From Oscillospiraceae bacterium (GTDB lineage: Bacteria > Bacillota > Clostridia > Oscillospirales > Oscillospiraceae), in the NCBI GenBank assembly GCA_024404215.1, contig JAKSQI010000004.1, forward strand, positions 1-24,156: a DNA stretch of 24,156 bases, in the 5' to 3' direction. A program made the translations under genes and the position numbers. Each line of letters begins with the position of its first letter. The first letter of the stretch is position 1. Below, one piece after another: positions 23,663-24,156 of this stretch. The notes under the pieces were generated by a model, which was not told where the DNA came from, ran no database searches, and worked only from the letters and a program-made list of their open reading frames with translations.

Positions 23663-24156
23663 TTAAAGAATAATACTGAGAATCAGCGTAATGCCGCCTA
23701 CAGCCCAGCAGTATGTGCTGAGAGCACCGAAGCGGCCTCGGTGCATGAGCAGTCGCAGCAGGTGAATGGCTGCAAAGCTGGTCAAAGCGGCAAATACCAG
23801 ACCAACCAGACAGGCCGGCAGGCAGGACCAGTCCATACCGGCAGAAAAGCAACGGCCCAAGCTGACCAAAAAACTACCCACAATGGCAGGAATGGCCAAT
23901 AGAAGGGAAAAGCGCATGGCGTAACCGGGGCTGCATTCCCGAGAAAGCCCAACCGTCAAAGTGGCAGCTAGAGAAGAAAGCCCGGGAATGACGGCACAGA
24001 GCTGAGCCAGGCCAATCCAAAGGGCATCGGTTACCCGAAGATTATGGGCCTTTTTCTGGCCGGAACGGATGAGTTTGTCACAGGCAAAAAGCAGAAAACC
24101 GTTGCCTATCATGGCAAAGCCGATAAAGCCGGTCATGGAAAACAGGGGCAGAAGGT
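23663..24156 (-). CDS. UppP/BacA-like undecaprenyl-diphosphatase, 3' part only
   Basis: C-terminal part (about 163 aa) of an integral membrane protein of the BacA/UppP family, which dephosphorylates undecaprenyl diphosphate to recycle the cell-wall lipid carrier. The frame stays open to the window edge, so the N-terminus, with the family's glutamate-rich active-site motif, is outside. LWIGLAQLCAVIPG and MRFSLLLAIPAIVGS align well with the family, followed by two further membrane segments. The second active-site motif, normally PGxSRSGxT, reads PGLSSLAAT (codons at 23986-23960), so the conserved Arg is Ser. This could be a divergent or inactive paralogue or a relative with another substrate. 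It heads the visible ftsK-gltX operon. Confidence 0.8.
   Translation of the reverse strand, partial: LLPLFSMTGFIGFAMIGNGFLLFACDKLIRSGQKKAHNLRVTDALWIGLAQLCAVIPGLSSLAATLTVGLSRECSPGYAMRFSLLLAIPAIVGSFLVSLGRCFSAGMDWSCLPACLVGLVFAALTSFAAIHLLRLLMHRGRFGALSTYCWAVGGITLILSIIL

Overview
The window is a chromosomal stretch of a low-to-mid GC Gram-positive bacterium, most likely an anaerobic gut-type Clostridia (Oscillospiraceae/Ruminococcaceae-like). The reasons are: strong AGGAGG-type ribosome sites with several TTG starts; a Gram-positive 'large' SRP RNA with an Alu domain placed directly before dnaX; a Firmicutes-style RecD2; and zinc-ribbon and DUF975-like membrane proteins. The lineage is inferred from protein style, not from a database match. 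Nearly all genes are housekeeping. I see no CRISPR array, transposase, phage module, toxin-antitoxin pair, rRNA or tRNA.

Region 1 (about 1-8,995, + strand) is a DNA-repair block: uvrA, radC, uvrB, recD2 (its ATG overlaps the uvrB stop), then an mreB/mbl-type gene, closed by a perfect 15-bp terminator hairpin. Region 2 (about 9,006-12,855, - strand) concerns nicotinamide cofactors. It holds nnr (NAD(P)HX repair) and a panE-like ketopantoate reductase behind one promoter, then pncB (nicotinate salvage) behind its own extended -10 promoter and a structured leader. Region 3 (about 12,892-16,917, + strand) holds a promoter, the SRP RNA, dnaX and ybaB/ebfC, then a terminator and a MATE exporter. 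recR, the usual third gene after dnaX-ybaB, is missing.

Region 4 (about 16,930-19,023) holds two divergent membrane-protein genes of unknown function, each behind a recognisable promoter. One is DUF975-like with a zinc ribbon and an Ala/Glu-rich tail. The other is Cys-rich with an 11-residue-repeat coiled-coil tail. Region 5 (19,033-24,156, - strand) is a tight operon: a uppP/bacA-like gene cut by the window edge, ftsK/spoIIIE, then gltX.

The repair genes act together in nucleotide excision repair and recombination. SRP RNA with dnaX-ybaB links protein targeting and replication, a common Firmicutes arrangement. The most unusual items are the Cys-rich/hendecad membrane protein, the UppP homologue lacking the conserved Arg of its PGxSRSGxT motif, the structured pncB leader, and the break-up of two familiar gene neighbourhoods (radC-mreB and dnaX-ybaB-recR). 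I did not find a convincing wholly new multi-gene system.
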